From the NCBI GenBank assembly GCA_900546795.1, contig UREG01000082.1:1-7038 (forward strand): a stretch of DNA of 7,038 nt, written 5' to 3'. The stretch is from an uncultured Veillonellaceae bacterium. Its GTDB lineage: Bacteria; Bacillota; Negativicutes; Veillonellales; Megasphaeraceae. This document shows positions 1-5,677 of this stretch, piece after piece. Made by a program: the position numbers and the translations under genes. Position 1 is the stretch's first letter, and every line of letters begins with the position of its first letter. Below the pieces are notes generated by a model. It worked only from the letters and a program-made list of their open reading frames with translations. It had not been told where the DNA came from and made no database searches.

Positions 1-20
1 GAGTTTTTTTCGTTCATGTA

Positions 21-60
21 TACAGTATATTCTTTTACATATGTAACTGAATATGCTATA
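21..60. promoter_or_regulatory. Imperfect 40-bp dyad, probable operator over the promoter
   Basis: The dyad is centred between positions 40 and 41. Its core TTACATATGTAA (35-46) is a perfect 12-bp palindrome, flanked symmetrically by ATATTC (27-32) and GAATAT (49-54). Taking all 20 pairs from 21/60 inward, 16 are complementary; the mismatches are at 23, 26, 33 and 34. It covers the -35 box, the spacer and part of the -10 box of the promoter at 34-62, so a dimeric regulator bound here would block RNA polymerase. It lies upstream of the predicted transcription start, so it should act as DNA rather than as an RNA hairpin. The regulator is not in the window. Seen: the symmetry. Inferred: operator function. 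Confidence 0.55.
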
Positions 61-62
61 CT
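34..62 (+). promoter_or_regulatory. Sigma-70-type promoter of the amidohydrolase-transporter operon
   Basis: TTTACA (34-39, five of six matches to TTGACA) is separated by exactly 17 bases from TATACT (57-62, five of six matches to TATAAT). The -10 box is preceded by TGC, giving an extended -10. Transcription should begin near 69, leaving a leader of about 147 bases before the start codon at 216. That leader includes a 12-bp palindrome at 168-179. The promoter lies inside a large dyad, which suggests regulated expression. Confidence 0.75.
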
Positions 63-167
63 GAAAAAAGTTATGGTGAAAAACTTAATTCTTTCGATAT
101 GAAAAATATAATTGGAATTGAGGACCGCTGGCAGATATTCATAAATAGAATGGATAGGCGCACAGCT

Positions 168-179
168 TGCCGATCGGCA
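168..179. repeat. 12-bp perfect palindrome in the operon leader
   Basis: TGCCGATCGGCA is fully self-complementary and lies about 100 bases downstream of the predicted transcription start and 36 bases before the start codon. With no loop it would not fold well as RNA, so a protein-binding site is the more natural reading. It may also be chance in a stretch of ordinary composition. Confidence 0.3.
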
Positions 180-200
180 GCCAAACAGGCAGAAAAGAAA

Positions 201-210
201 GAGAGAGGGG
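201..210 (+). promoter_or_regulatory. Ribosome binding site fixing the amidohydrolase start at 216
   Basis: The purine run GAGAGAGGGG ends five bases before ATG 216. The reading frame is open from an earlier ATG at 99, but that codon has no Shine-Dalgarno sequence. The 39 codons between 99 and 215 encode a residue string with no family resemblance, whereas the conserved M20 N-terminus begins just after 216. Confidence 0.8.
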
Positions 211-215
211 ATCGT

Positions 216-1619
216 ATGAATTTTCGTGAAGAATTGGGACATATCAGTGAGCAGATTTGGGATCTGGCGGAATTGAAGTTTAATGAGCATCAGTCCGCAG
301 CGCTGCTGAGTACATGGCTGGAGAGCAAAGGATTTGAAGTGACCCGAGGATTGGGCGGAATGGAAACGGCATTTACTGCAGTGTATGGAGACGGCGGGCC
401 GACGATCGGATTTATGGGGGAATATGATGCGCTGTCTGGATTGGCGCAGTCGGCAGATTCGCTGGTGAAGGAAAAAGGCGACGGCTGCGGTCATGGCTGC
501 GGCCATCATATGTTGGGGACGGCGGCAGCCGGGGCGGCGTATGAACTGCAGCAATATTTAATGGAAAAAGGTTGTCCGGGACGAGTGAAATACATTGGGT
601 GTCCCGCAGAAGAAGGCGGGTCAGGAAAAGCGTACTTGGCCAGAGCCGGTGTGTTCGATGACTGCGACGTGCTGCTTACCTGGCATCCGGGCGTGGTGAC
701 GACAGTAGTGACGGGGAGCATGCAGGCAAACTGTCAGGCGTATTTCCGGTTTACCGGGATCAGTTCGCATGCCGCGGCGTCTCCGCATTTGGGACGAAGC
801 GCGCTGGATGCGGTAGAACTGATGAACGTAGGCTGCAATTATATGAGAGAACATATGGAACCGACGGATCGGCTTCATTATGCGGTGACCGATACGGGCG
901 GCATTTCGCCGAATGTGGTGCAGAGCCATGCCGAGGTATTGTATTTGGTTCGGTCCACGACGACGCAGAAAGCAAAAACGCTGTATGAACGGGTCTGCGA
1001 TGTCGCTCGGGGCGCGGCGCTGATGACGGGAACAAGTGTGGAGATCGTATTTGATAAAGCCTGCTCCAATACGCTGCCGAACAAGGTATTGGAATCGGTG
1101 CTGTATGAGACGGCAAAAGAAGTAGCGCGCCCGGAATTTACAAAAGAAGAAATTGCTTATGCTCAGGGATACCGCGATACGGTAACGGAAGCGGAATTGA
1201 CCGGGGATATTGGCATGGGATTTGTTCGCCAGGAAGATTTAAAAGACGTACTGGCTGAAATGAAGCAGTCGCCGATTTATAATTCGGTAGCGCCGTATTA
1301 TTACAGTGAAAAAGCGATTGCCGGCTCATCTGATGTAGGCGACGCAAGCCATGTAGCGCCGACGGCGCAGATCTGGGTGGCCTGCTATGCGGTGGGGACG
1401 CCGGGCCATTCGTGGCAGATGGTAGCTCAGGGCAAATCGTCTATGGCCAAAAAAGGAATGCAGTATGCGATGGATGTGCTGGCAAAATCAGCGCAAAAAT
1501 TAATCGAGCATCCGGAATTGATTGCAGCGGCTAAGGCGGAGTTTGATGAAAAAATGGGCGGACAGCCGTACCAGTGCCCAATCCCGCCGGAAATTCAGCC
1601 GAATCAGAATAAACGATAA
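216..1619 (+). CDS. M20 family amidohydrolase/metallopeptidase, AbgB type
   Basis: A 467-aa zinc-type amidohydrolase of peptidase family M20. Such enzymes cleave the amide bond of N-acyl amino acids or small peptides in the cytosol. The closest functional analogue is AbgB, which with AbgA cleaves p-aminobenzoyl-glutamate; it is usually about 480 aa, so this gene is full length. Visible motifs: GEYDAL (residues 68-73), metal-ligand segment GHGCGHH (92-98), catalytic and metal glutamates in CPAEEGG (E132-E133), WHPG with H157, the glycine-rich GSSDVGDASH (370-379), and GTPGH with H398. The dimerisation (lid) domain should lie around 165-290. There is no signal peptide. The stop is followed 17 bases later by the AbgT-type transporter, so the two form an operon. 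No separate AbgA partner is seen, so it may act alone. The substrate is inferred from the transporter and is not shown; other M20 activities on acyl-amino acids or dipeptides remain possible. Confidence 0.87.
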   Translation: MNFREELGHISEQIWDLAELKFNEHQSAALLSTWLESKGFEVTRGLGGMETAFTAVYGDGGPTIGFMGEYDALSGLAQSADSLVKEKGDGCGHGCGHHMLGTAAAGAAYELQQYLMEKGCPGRVKYIGCPAEEGGSGKAYLARAGVFDDCDVLLTWHPGVVTTVVTGSMQANCQAYFRFTGISSHAAASPHLGRSALDAVELMNVGCNYMREHMEPTDRLHYAVTDTGGISPNVVQSHAEVLYLVRSTTTQKAKTLYERVCDVARGAALMTGTSVEIVFDKACSNTLPNKVLESVLYETAKEVARPEFTKEEIAYAQGYRDTVTEAELTGDIGMGFVRQEDLKDVLAEMKQSPIYNSVAPYYYSEKAIAGSSDVGDASHVAPTAQIWVACYAVGTPGHSWQMVAQGKSSMAKKGMQYAMDVLAKSAQKLIEHPELIAAAKAEFDEKMGGQPYQCPIPPEIQPNQNKR

Positions 1620-1636
1620 GCAACAGGAGTGATGAT

Positions 1637-3181
1637 ATGAAAGAAACACGGGCCGTATCGCTGCCGCAGGAAGATACACGCGGCGCTTTTTTAAAGGGAC
1701 TAGAACGGTTCGGCAATAAGCTGCCGAATCCGGCGATTTTGTTTTTGCTGTTTTTCTGCGTACTGGGTGTATTCTCCTATATCTGTCAGCTGGCAGGCGT
1801 ATCCGCGGTAAATCCAAAAACAAATGAAATCATTTATATCAAAAGTTTAATCAGCGCGGAAGGATTTCATTGGATCCTCACGAGTTTGGTGAAGAATTAT
1901 ATCAATTTCCCGCCTCTTGGCATGATCCTGGTATTGACCTTTGGATTGGGCGTGGCTTCGGAAACGGGATTTTTGCAGACGGCTATCCGTCATTCCATGC
2001 ATAATATCCCGCGCCGATATGTCACTTTTGCCGTCGTGTTCATCAGCTTGATGAGCCATATCGCTTCTGATGCGGCAATCGTAATCATGCCGCCGCTGGC
2101 TGCTATGCTGTTTTATTCGATGGGGCGGAATCCGCTGGTCGGCTTTGCCTGCTCCCTAGCGGCGATTTATTCTGGATTTACTGCCAATATCCTCATCGTT
2201 ACGACCGACGTATTGCTGTCGGGGATCACGACGCAGGCCGTTCGCATTGTCGATCCGAACCTGGTGGTTACGCCGGTGGACAACTGGTATTTTATGAGCT
2301 TTGCCGTTTTTTATCTGGCGACTTTGACTACGTTTATCACAGAAAAATTTGTAGAGCCTCGCATTGGCGCGTATGATGTATCGCAGGCGCCCGGCGATTT
2401 GCAGATGGAAGATATCTCGCCGGAAGAAAAGAAAGCGCTCCGTCACGGATTCATTGCGGCGGCAGTATATATTCTGGTGATTTTCTTGCTGGCCTTTCCG
2501 GAAAACGGCATTCTGCGGAATCCGGAAACCCATTCCCTCTTGGGATCGCCGTTATTAAAAGGCGTGGTGCCGCTCCTGTTTGGTTTCCTGCTTACGATGG
2601 GGCTGACCTATGGGATTTCTTTGAAAAAGATTCAGAATGCGGACGATATGGTTCGCTGCATGACAAATGCGACGAAAGGGCTGGCCGGATTCATGGTTAT
2701 GGCATTTTTCATCGCTCAGTTTATTGCGGCCTTTGCCTGGACGAATATGGCGTCCATGATTGCTATGAAAGGCGCGATGTTCCTGAAAGATATCGGCATG
2801 ACCGGTCTGCCGGCACTGCTGTGCTTCATGCTTTTCGGACAGCTCATGGGGCTGTTTACTTCCAGCGGTTCTGCCGTATGGGCACTGCTGTCTACGGTAT
2901 TTGTGCCGATGTTTATGCTCCTGGGCTATCATCCGGCATTTATTCAGGTGGCATTCCGGGCGGGCGATGGCGCGCTTAACACCGTTGCGCTGGTAAATCC
3001 GTTCTTGCCGCTCTTTTTGGAAATTATTCAGAAATATCAGAAGAACAGCGGGATCGGTACGTATCTGGCGCTGATGATGCCGTATGCCATGGCGTTTTTG
3101 GTCATGTGGTATCTGCTCTTCATTTTCTGGTACTGCATGGGCTGGCCGGTAGGACCGGGAATCCCGCAGCGGTTATGGTAA
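1637..3181 (+). CDS. abgT: AbgT-family transporter (p-aminobenzoyl-glutamate type)
   Basis: A 514-aa polytopic inner-membrane protein, the usual AbgT length of about 510. The family imports p-aminobenzoyl-glutamate (AbgT) or exports sulfonamides (MtrF, YdaH). The start at 1637 follows AGGAG (1625-1629). The N-terminal signature LERFGNKLPNPAILF (residues 22-36) precedes the first membrane segment. Hydrophobic segments lie at roughly 33-53, 92-110, 128-150, 168-189, 217-234, 270-287, 308-326, 348-366, 390-408, 417-433 and 474-500. Family landmarks are FTANILIVTTDVLLSG (181-196), AFAWTNMAS (365-373), SAVWALL (412-418), FRAGD (440-444) and the C-terminal GWPVGPG (502-508). The Ser412-Trp415, Pro433, Arg441 and Asp444 positions fit those I recall as important in the family. 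The usual lysine before Trp415 is Val, and the usual Thr-Pro-Met-Met stretch reads differently (ALVNPFLP). It is cotranscribed with the amidohydrolase, so uptake of that enzyme's substrate is the likely role. The gene symbol denotes family, not proven substrate. Confidence 0.88.
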   Translation: MKETRAVSLPQEDTRGAFLKGLERFGNKLPNPAILFLLFFCVLGVFSYICQLAGVSAVNPKTNEIIYIKSLISAEGFHWILTSLVKNYINFPPLGMILVLTFGLGVASETGFLQTAIRHSMHNIPRRYVTFAVVFISLMSHIASDAAIVIMPPLAAMLFYSMGRNPLVGFACSLAAIYSGFTANILIVTTDVLLSGITTQAVRIVDPNLVVTPVDNWYFMSFAVFYLATLTTFITEKFVEPRIGAYDVSQAPGDLQMEDISPEEKKALRHGFIAAAVYILVIFLLAFPENGILRNPETHSLLGSPLLKGVVPLLFGFLLTMGLTYGISLKKIQNADDMVRCMTNATKGLAGFMVMAFFIAQFIAAFAWTNMASMIAMKGAMFLKDIGMTGLPALLCFMLFGQLMGLFTSSGSAVWALLSTVFVPMFMLLGYHPAFIQVAFRAGDGALNTVALVNPFLPLFLEIIQKYQKNSGIGTYLALMMPYAMAFLVMWYLLFIFWYCMGWPVGPGIPQRLW

Positions 3182-3188
3182 CAGATCG

Positions 3189-3219
3189 ACGCGCTCTCAT
3201 TGGAGAGCGCGTTTTTTTA
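3189..3219 (+). terminator. Intrinsic terminator after the transporter gene
   Basis: A 10-bp perfect stem (3189-3198 with 3203-3212, core GCGCTCTC/GAGAGCGC) with loop ATTG runs directly into seven T residues (3212-3218). It starts 8 bases after the stop codon and closes the amidohydrolase-transporter operon. Confidence 0.93.
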
Positions 3220-3220
3220 T

Positions 3221-3288
3221 ATGAAAGAAGAAAGGAAGGGCGGCGATGAATAAAATGTTATAATATTATGATTTTTCTCTTCTTTCAT
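3221..3288. repeat. 11-bp inverted repeat flanking the nitrilase promoter
   Basis: ATGAAAGAAGA (3221-3231) is the exact reverse complement of TCTTCTTTCAT (3278-3288). The 46 bases between the arms contain the -10 element at 3259-3264, itself overlapping a 10-bp palindrome ATAATATTAT (3260-3269). The arms could be paired operator half-sites that loop the promoter, or chance symmetry in purine/pyrimidine-rich DNA. Only the right arm is likely to be transcribed. Confidence 0.4.
3256..3264 (+). promoter_or_regulatory. Extended -10 promoter of the nitrilase gene
   Basis: TGTTATAAT combines a perfect TATAAT (3259-3264) with an upstream TGN extended -10. No good -35 box lies 16-18 bases upstream, where the sequence is purine- and G-rich. 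The extended -10 may compensate, or an activator may be needed. Transcription would start near 3271, about 77 bases before the start codon. A promoter is expected here because a strong terminator lies just upstream. Confidence 0.55.
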
Positions 3289-3336
3289 GCAGACAGGACA
3301 TATATATCGTGATAAAATGGAATCAATATAAAGAAA

Positions 3337-3343
3337 AGAGGTG
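3337..3343 (+). promoter_or_regulatory. Ribosome binding site fixing the nitrilase start at 3348
   Basis: AGAGGTG ends four bases before ATG 3348. An in-frame GTG at 3309 would add 13 residues, but it lacks a ribosome binding site and would place this Shine-Dalgarno sequence inside the coding region. The conserved nitrilase N-terminal strand begins shortly after 3348. Confidence 0.8.
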
Positions 3344-3347
3344 CGTT

Positions 3348-4271
3348 ATGAGAGAGTTAAAAGATACTTGTAAGATTGCTGTTGTTCAGGCGGCTCCGAT
3401 CATGTTTGATAAAGAGGCGTGCACGGAAAAAACGGTGGAATGGATAGGAAAAGCTGCGGAAACGGGCGCGGAACTTATCGTATTTCCTGAGCTGTTCATT
3501 CCAGGATATCCTTACGGCATGACGTTTGGCTTTACGGTAGGCAGCCGCAATGCAGACGGCCGAAAAGATTGGATGCTGTATTATGAAAACTCCATCGTGG
3601 TGCCTGGTCCGGAAACAGACCGTATCGGGGAAGCGGCAAAAAAAGCCGGCGCCTATGTGAGCATTGGCGTTTCGGAACGAGATGCAGTGACAGCGACGCT
3701 GTATAATTCCAATCTTATCTTTGATCCGGAAGGGAATTTGGTCAACGTACACCGCAAGCTTAAACCGACGGGCGCAGAACGCGTGGTTTGGGGCGATGCG
3801 GATAAACAGTATTTCCCAGTGGCACAAACGCCGTGGGGGCCGATGGGCAGCATGATTTGCTGGGAAAGCTATATGCCGCTTGCCCGTGTGGCGCTGTATC
3901 AAAAAGGGATCACGCTGTATATTTCGCCGAATACGAACGACAATGCGGAATGGCAGTCTACGATTCAGCATATTGCGATTGAAGGGCATTGCTATTTCAT
4001 TAACTGCGATATGTATTTTACAAAAGATATGTATCCGGAAGGGCTGCACTGCCCGGATGAAATTGCAAAACTGCCGGATATCGTCTGCCGCGGCGGCAGC
4101 TGCATCATCGATCCGTACGGCCATTATGAAACGGAGCCGGTATGGGATAAAGAAGCGATTATTTACGCGGAACTGGATATGAAAAAAGTGCCTGCCAGCC
4201 GAATGGAATTTGATGCGTGCGGACATTATGCTCGGCCGGACGTATTGGAACTGCTTGTTCATGAAAAATAA
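3348..4271 (+). CDS. Nitrilase (carbon-nitrogen hydrolase superfamily, nitrilase branch)
   Basis: A 307-aa cytosolic thiol enzyme, close to the usual nitrilase length of 310-350. True nitrilases convert organic nitriles to the carboxylic acid and ammonia. The catalytic Glu-Lys-Cys set is visible: E48 in VFPELFIPGYP, K137 in HRKLKPTGAER, and the nucleophile C171 in GSMICWESYMPLAR. The second conserved glutamate is E144, followed by WGDAD. CWESYMP, and the C-terminal FDACGHYARPD (288-298), are characteristic of the nitrilase branch rather than of amidases or carbamoylputrescine hydrolases. The protein is full length with no broken motif. It has its own promoter and terminator, so it is an independent transcript beside the amidohydrolase-transporter operon; a shared pathway is possible but unproven. 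The natural substrate (aromatic, arylaceto- or aliphatic nitrile, or cyanide) cannot be read from sequence. Confidence 0.88.
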   Translation: MRELKDTCKIAVVQAAPIMFDKEACTEKTVEWIGKAAETGAELIVFPELFIPGYPYGMTFGFTVGSRNADGRKDWMLYYENSIVVPGPETDRIGEAAKKAGAYVSIGVSERDAVTATLYNSNLIFDPEGNLVNVHRKLKPTGAERVVWGDADKQYFPVAQTPWGPMGSMICWESYMPLARVALYQKGITLYISPNTNDNAEWQSTIQHIAIEGHCYFINCDMYFTKDMYPEGLHCPDEIAKLPDIVCRGGSCIIDPYGHYETEPVWDKEAIIYAELDMKKVPASRMEFDACGHYARPDVLELLVHEK

Positions 4272-4278
4272 ACAACGT

Positions 4279-4309
4279 AAGCGCCGGCCAAGAGCCGGCG
4301 CTTTTTTAT
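4279..4309 (+). terminator. Intrinsic terminator after the nitrilase gene
   Basis: A GC-rich perfect stem (4279-4288 with 4294-4303, core GCGCCGGC/GCCGGCGC) has a five-base loop CAAGA and is followed by a run of six T residues (4302-4307). It begins 8 bases after the nitrilase stop codon. Confidence 0.94.
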
Positions 4310-4316
4310 ATGGGGC

Positions 4317-4345
4317 GTTACAATAGTGAAGAAGTACAGTATAAT
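4317..4345 (+). promoter_or_regulatory. Promoter of the unknown gene-nuclease operon
   Basis: A perfect TATAAT (4340-4345) lies 17 bases after GTTACA (4317-4322, four of six matches to TTGACA). The start of transcription would fall near 4352, just ahead of the AAGGAGG ribosome binding site, giving a leader of only about 16 bases. The strong terminator just upstream makes a new promoter necessary here. Confidence 0.65.
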
Positions 4346-4353
4346 AGACAGAA

Positions 4354-4360
4354 AAGGAGG
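4354..4360 (+). promoter_or_regulatory. Strong Shine-Dalgarno sequence choosing GTG 4368
   Basis: AAGGAGG is a near-perfect anti-16S match. It sits one base before ATG 4362, too close for initiation, and seven bases before the in-frame GTG 4368, which is ideal. The GTG is therefore preferred. The earlier GTG at 4326 lies upstream of the predicted transcription start. Confidence 0.75.
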
Positions 4361-4367
4361 AATGCTC

Positions 4368-4775
4368 GTGATTTTGGCAGTGTGTGTGGACAACCGTCTG
4401 GGAATGGCGTTTAATCAGCGAAGGCAGAGTCAGGACCGCAAGATGAGAGAAGCGCTGCTGGCCGGAAGCGGCGGCAGGAAAATCTGGACTGATACGTACA
4501 GCGCGGCGCAGTTTGAAGAAGAGCAGCAGGCGCGTCTGACGATAGACGATCAGTGGCCGAAGCGGATTGGGCGCGGAGAAATTGGATTTGCCGAACGGGA
4601 TCTTGCTGGTATTGACGGAGCAAATATCGAAGAGATATGGCTGTATCGATGGAATCGGGAGTATCCCGCCGATCAATGGCTGTCACTGGATCTATCGAAG
4701 TGGCGGTGTACAACGAGCAGAGATTTTGCCGGGTATTCCCATGAACGAATCACAGAGGAGAGATATGTACGATGA
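4368..4775 (+). CDS. Conserved protein of unknown function, coupled to nuclease gene
   Basis: A 135-aa soluble protein with no signal peptide or membrane segment. It begins with a short hydrophobic strand (MILAVCVDN) and a basic, glutamine-rich segment, FNQRRQSQDRKMRE (residues 15-28). It continues through WTDTYSAAQF (40-49), a strand-like segment IEEIWLYRWNREYPAD (87-102) and a conserved-looking end, DFAGYSHERITEE (119-131). I recall similar small proteins in Firmicutes with the RRQSQDR and SHE(K/R)IT elements, some labelled ribonuclease Z in databases, but no metal-binding His/Asp motif of that enzyme is visible, so I do not adopt the name. Its stop overlaps the nuclease start by four bases (ATGA), which implies translational coupling. 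The role is unknown; a part in control, folding or protection related to the nuclease is only a guess. That it is a real gene is well supported by its promoter, ribosome binding site and coupling. Confidence 0.72.
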   Translation: MILAVCVDNRLGMAFNQRRQSQDRKMREALLAGSGGRKIWTDTYSAAQFEEEQQARLTIDDQWPKRIGRGEIGFAERDLAGIDGANIEEIWLYRWNREYPADQWLSLDLSKWRCTTSRDFAGYSHERITEERYVR

Positions 4776-5677
4776 AACGATGGATGCATGTATTGTGCGC
4801 AGTCTTTATGGCCGTGTGTGTGCTGCTGTCCGGCTGTGCGGCCAATACCGGGGCTAACGATGCGAAACCTGCGGCCGCGGCCGTTACGCTGGATACGATC
4901 CCGGAATATTCCGGCAAGCCGTATGTGGTGCTGCAAAATAATATTCCCAACTTTACAGAAAAGGATAAGACGACTAAATCGTTTGAAACCTATAGTCCGC
5001 TGGATACGCTGGGGCGGTGCGGGCCCGCGTTTGCCAACGTAGGAAAAGACCTTATGCCTACGGAAAAACGCGGTTCGATCGGGCAGGTAAAGCCGACGGG
5101 CTGGCAAATTGCCAAATATGATTGGGTTGACGGGAAATATTTATATAATCGCTGCCATTTGATCGGCTTTCAGCTGACCGGTGAAAATGCGAATGAACGC
5201 AATTTGATTACCGGTACCCGATATATGAATGTAGACGGTATGCTGCCGTTTGAAAACATGGTGGCTGACTATGTCAAAGAAACGGGAAACCATGTGCTGT
5301 ACCGGGTCACGCCGATATTTAAAGGCGGCGAACTGGTTGCACGGGGCGTGCAGATGGAAGCGATGTCCGTAGAGGACAACGGCGCAGGCGTGCTGTTCCA
5401 TGTATTTTGCTATAATACCCAGCCGGGCGTCGTTATTGATTATGCCGACGGAAGCAGTCAGGCAGATGCGGCGGCAGGAAAAACAGCAAAAAAATCGGCC
5501 GTTTCTTCCGGCGTCGGAAAAGAGAGGAAAACGTATGTCCTAAATACGAATACGAAAAAATTTCATTTGCCGGACTGCAGCAGTGCGAAACATACAAACG
5601 AAAAATATAGAAAAGAATATAAAGGAATCAGTCCCAGGTTTCCCTCATTAATCAAGTCAGGAAGACTTAATCCCTGA
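4772..5677 (+). CDS. Lipoprotein DNA/RNA non-specific endonuclease, 3' end lost at junction
   Basis: An exported metal-dependent nuclease of the DNA/RNA non-specific endonuclease family (EndA, streptodornase-like), which degrades extracellular nucleic acid. Residues 1-21 form a lipoprotein signal peptide: basic MKR, a hydrophobic core, and lipobox LSGC with Cys22 as the lipidated residue. The nuclease domain spans about 44-222. NRCH (126-129) stands where EndA has DRGH, with H129 the likely general base, and NERNLITGTRYMN (141-153) supplies the metal-binding Asn (N144 or N153). A linker rich in Ala, Lys and Ser (228-252) leads to a second element, TYVLNTNTKKFHLPDC (254-269), which in relatives begins a short Cys-containing tail. 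Family resemblance stops after KEYKG (281-285). Residues 286-301 translate the antisense of a Bacteroides rpoD, so genuine sequence ends at about 5626 and the stop at 5675-5677 is artificial. An AGGAG sits at 4756-4760. The gene is coupled by ATGA overlap to the preceding gene. Confidence 0.85.
   Translation: MKRWMHVLCAVFMAVCVLLSGCAANTGANDAKPAAAAVTLDTIPEYSGKPYVVLQNNIPNFTEKDKTTKSFETYSPLDTLGRCGPAFANVGKDLMPTEKRGSIGQVKPTGWQIAKYDWVDGKYLYNRCHLIGFQLTGENANERNLITGTRYMNVDGMLPFENMVADYVKETGNHVLYRVTPIFKGGELVARGVQMEAMSVEDNGAGVLFHVFCYNTQPGVVIDYADGSSQADAAAGKTAKKSAVSSGVGKERKTYVLNTNTKKFHLPDCSSAKHTNEKYRKEYKGISPRFPSLIKSGRLNP

Noticed and set aside
99..215. 39-residue N-terminal extension of the amidohydrolase from ATG 99
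   Set aside because: No ribosome binding site at 99 and no family resemblance in the added residues; ATG 216 has a well-spaced AGGGG-type site and begins the conserved domain.
3246..3263. Tiny ORF ATG-AAT-AAA-ATG-TTA-TAA preceded by a GGAAGGG-like site
   Set aside because: Only five codons long, and it overlaps the nitrilase -10 box, so it lies upstream of the predicted transcript start.
3309..3347. Upstream GTG start for the nitrilase
   Set aside because: It lacks a Shine-Dalgarno sequence; the AGAGGTG at 3337-3343 fits ATG 3348, where nitrilase homology begins.
4326..4367. Extended start of the unknown gene at GTG 4326 or ATG 4362
   Set aside because: 4326 precedes the predicted transcription start; ATG 4362 is one base from AAGGAGG and cannot use it, whereas GTG 4368 has a seven-base spacing.
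3357..4676. Long 439-codon open frame on the minus strand across the nitrilase gene
   Set aside because: It is a mirror of the nitrilase codons and crosses a strong terminator and a promoter; the product is rich in Arg, His, Phe and Ile without any domain pattern.
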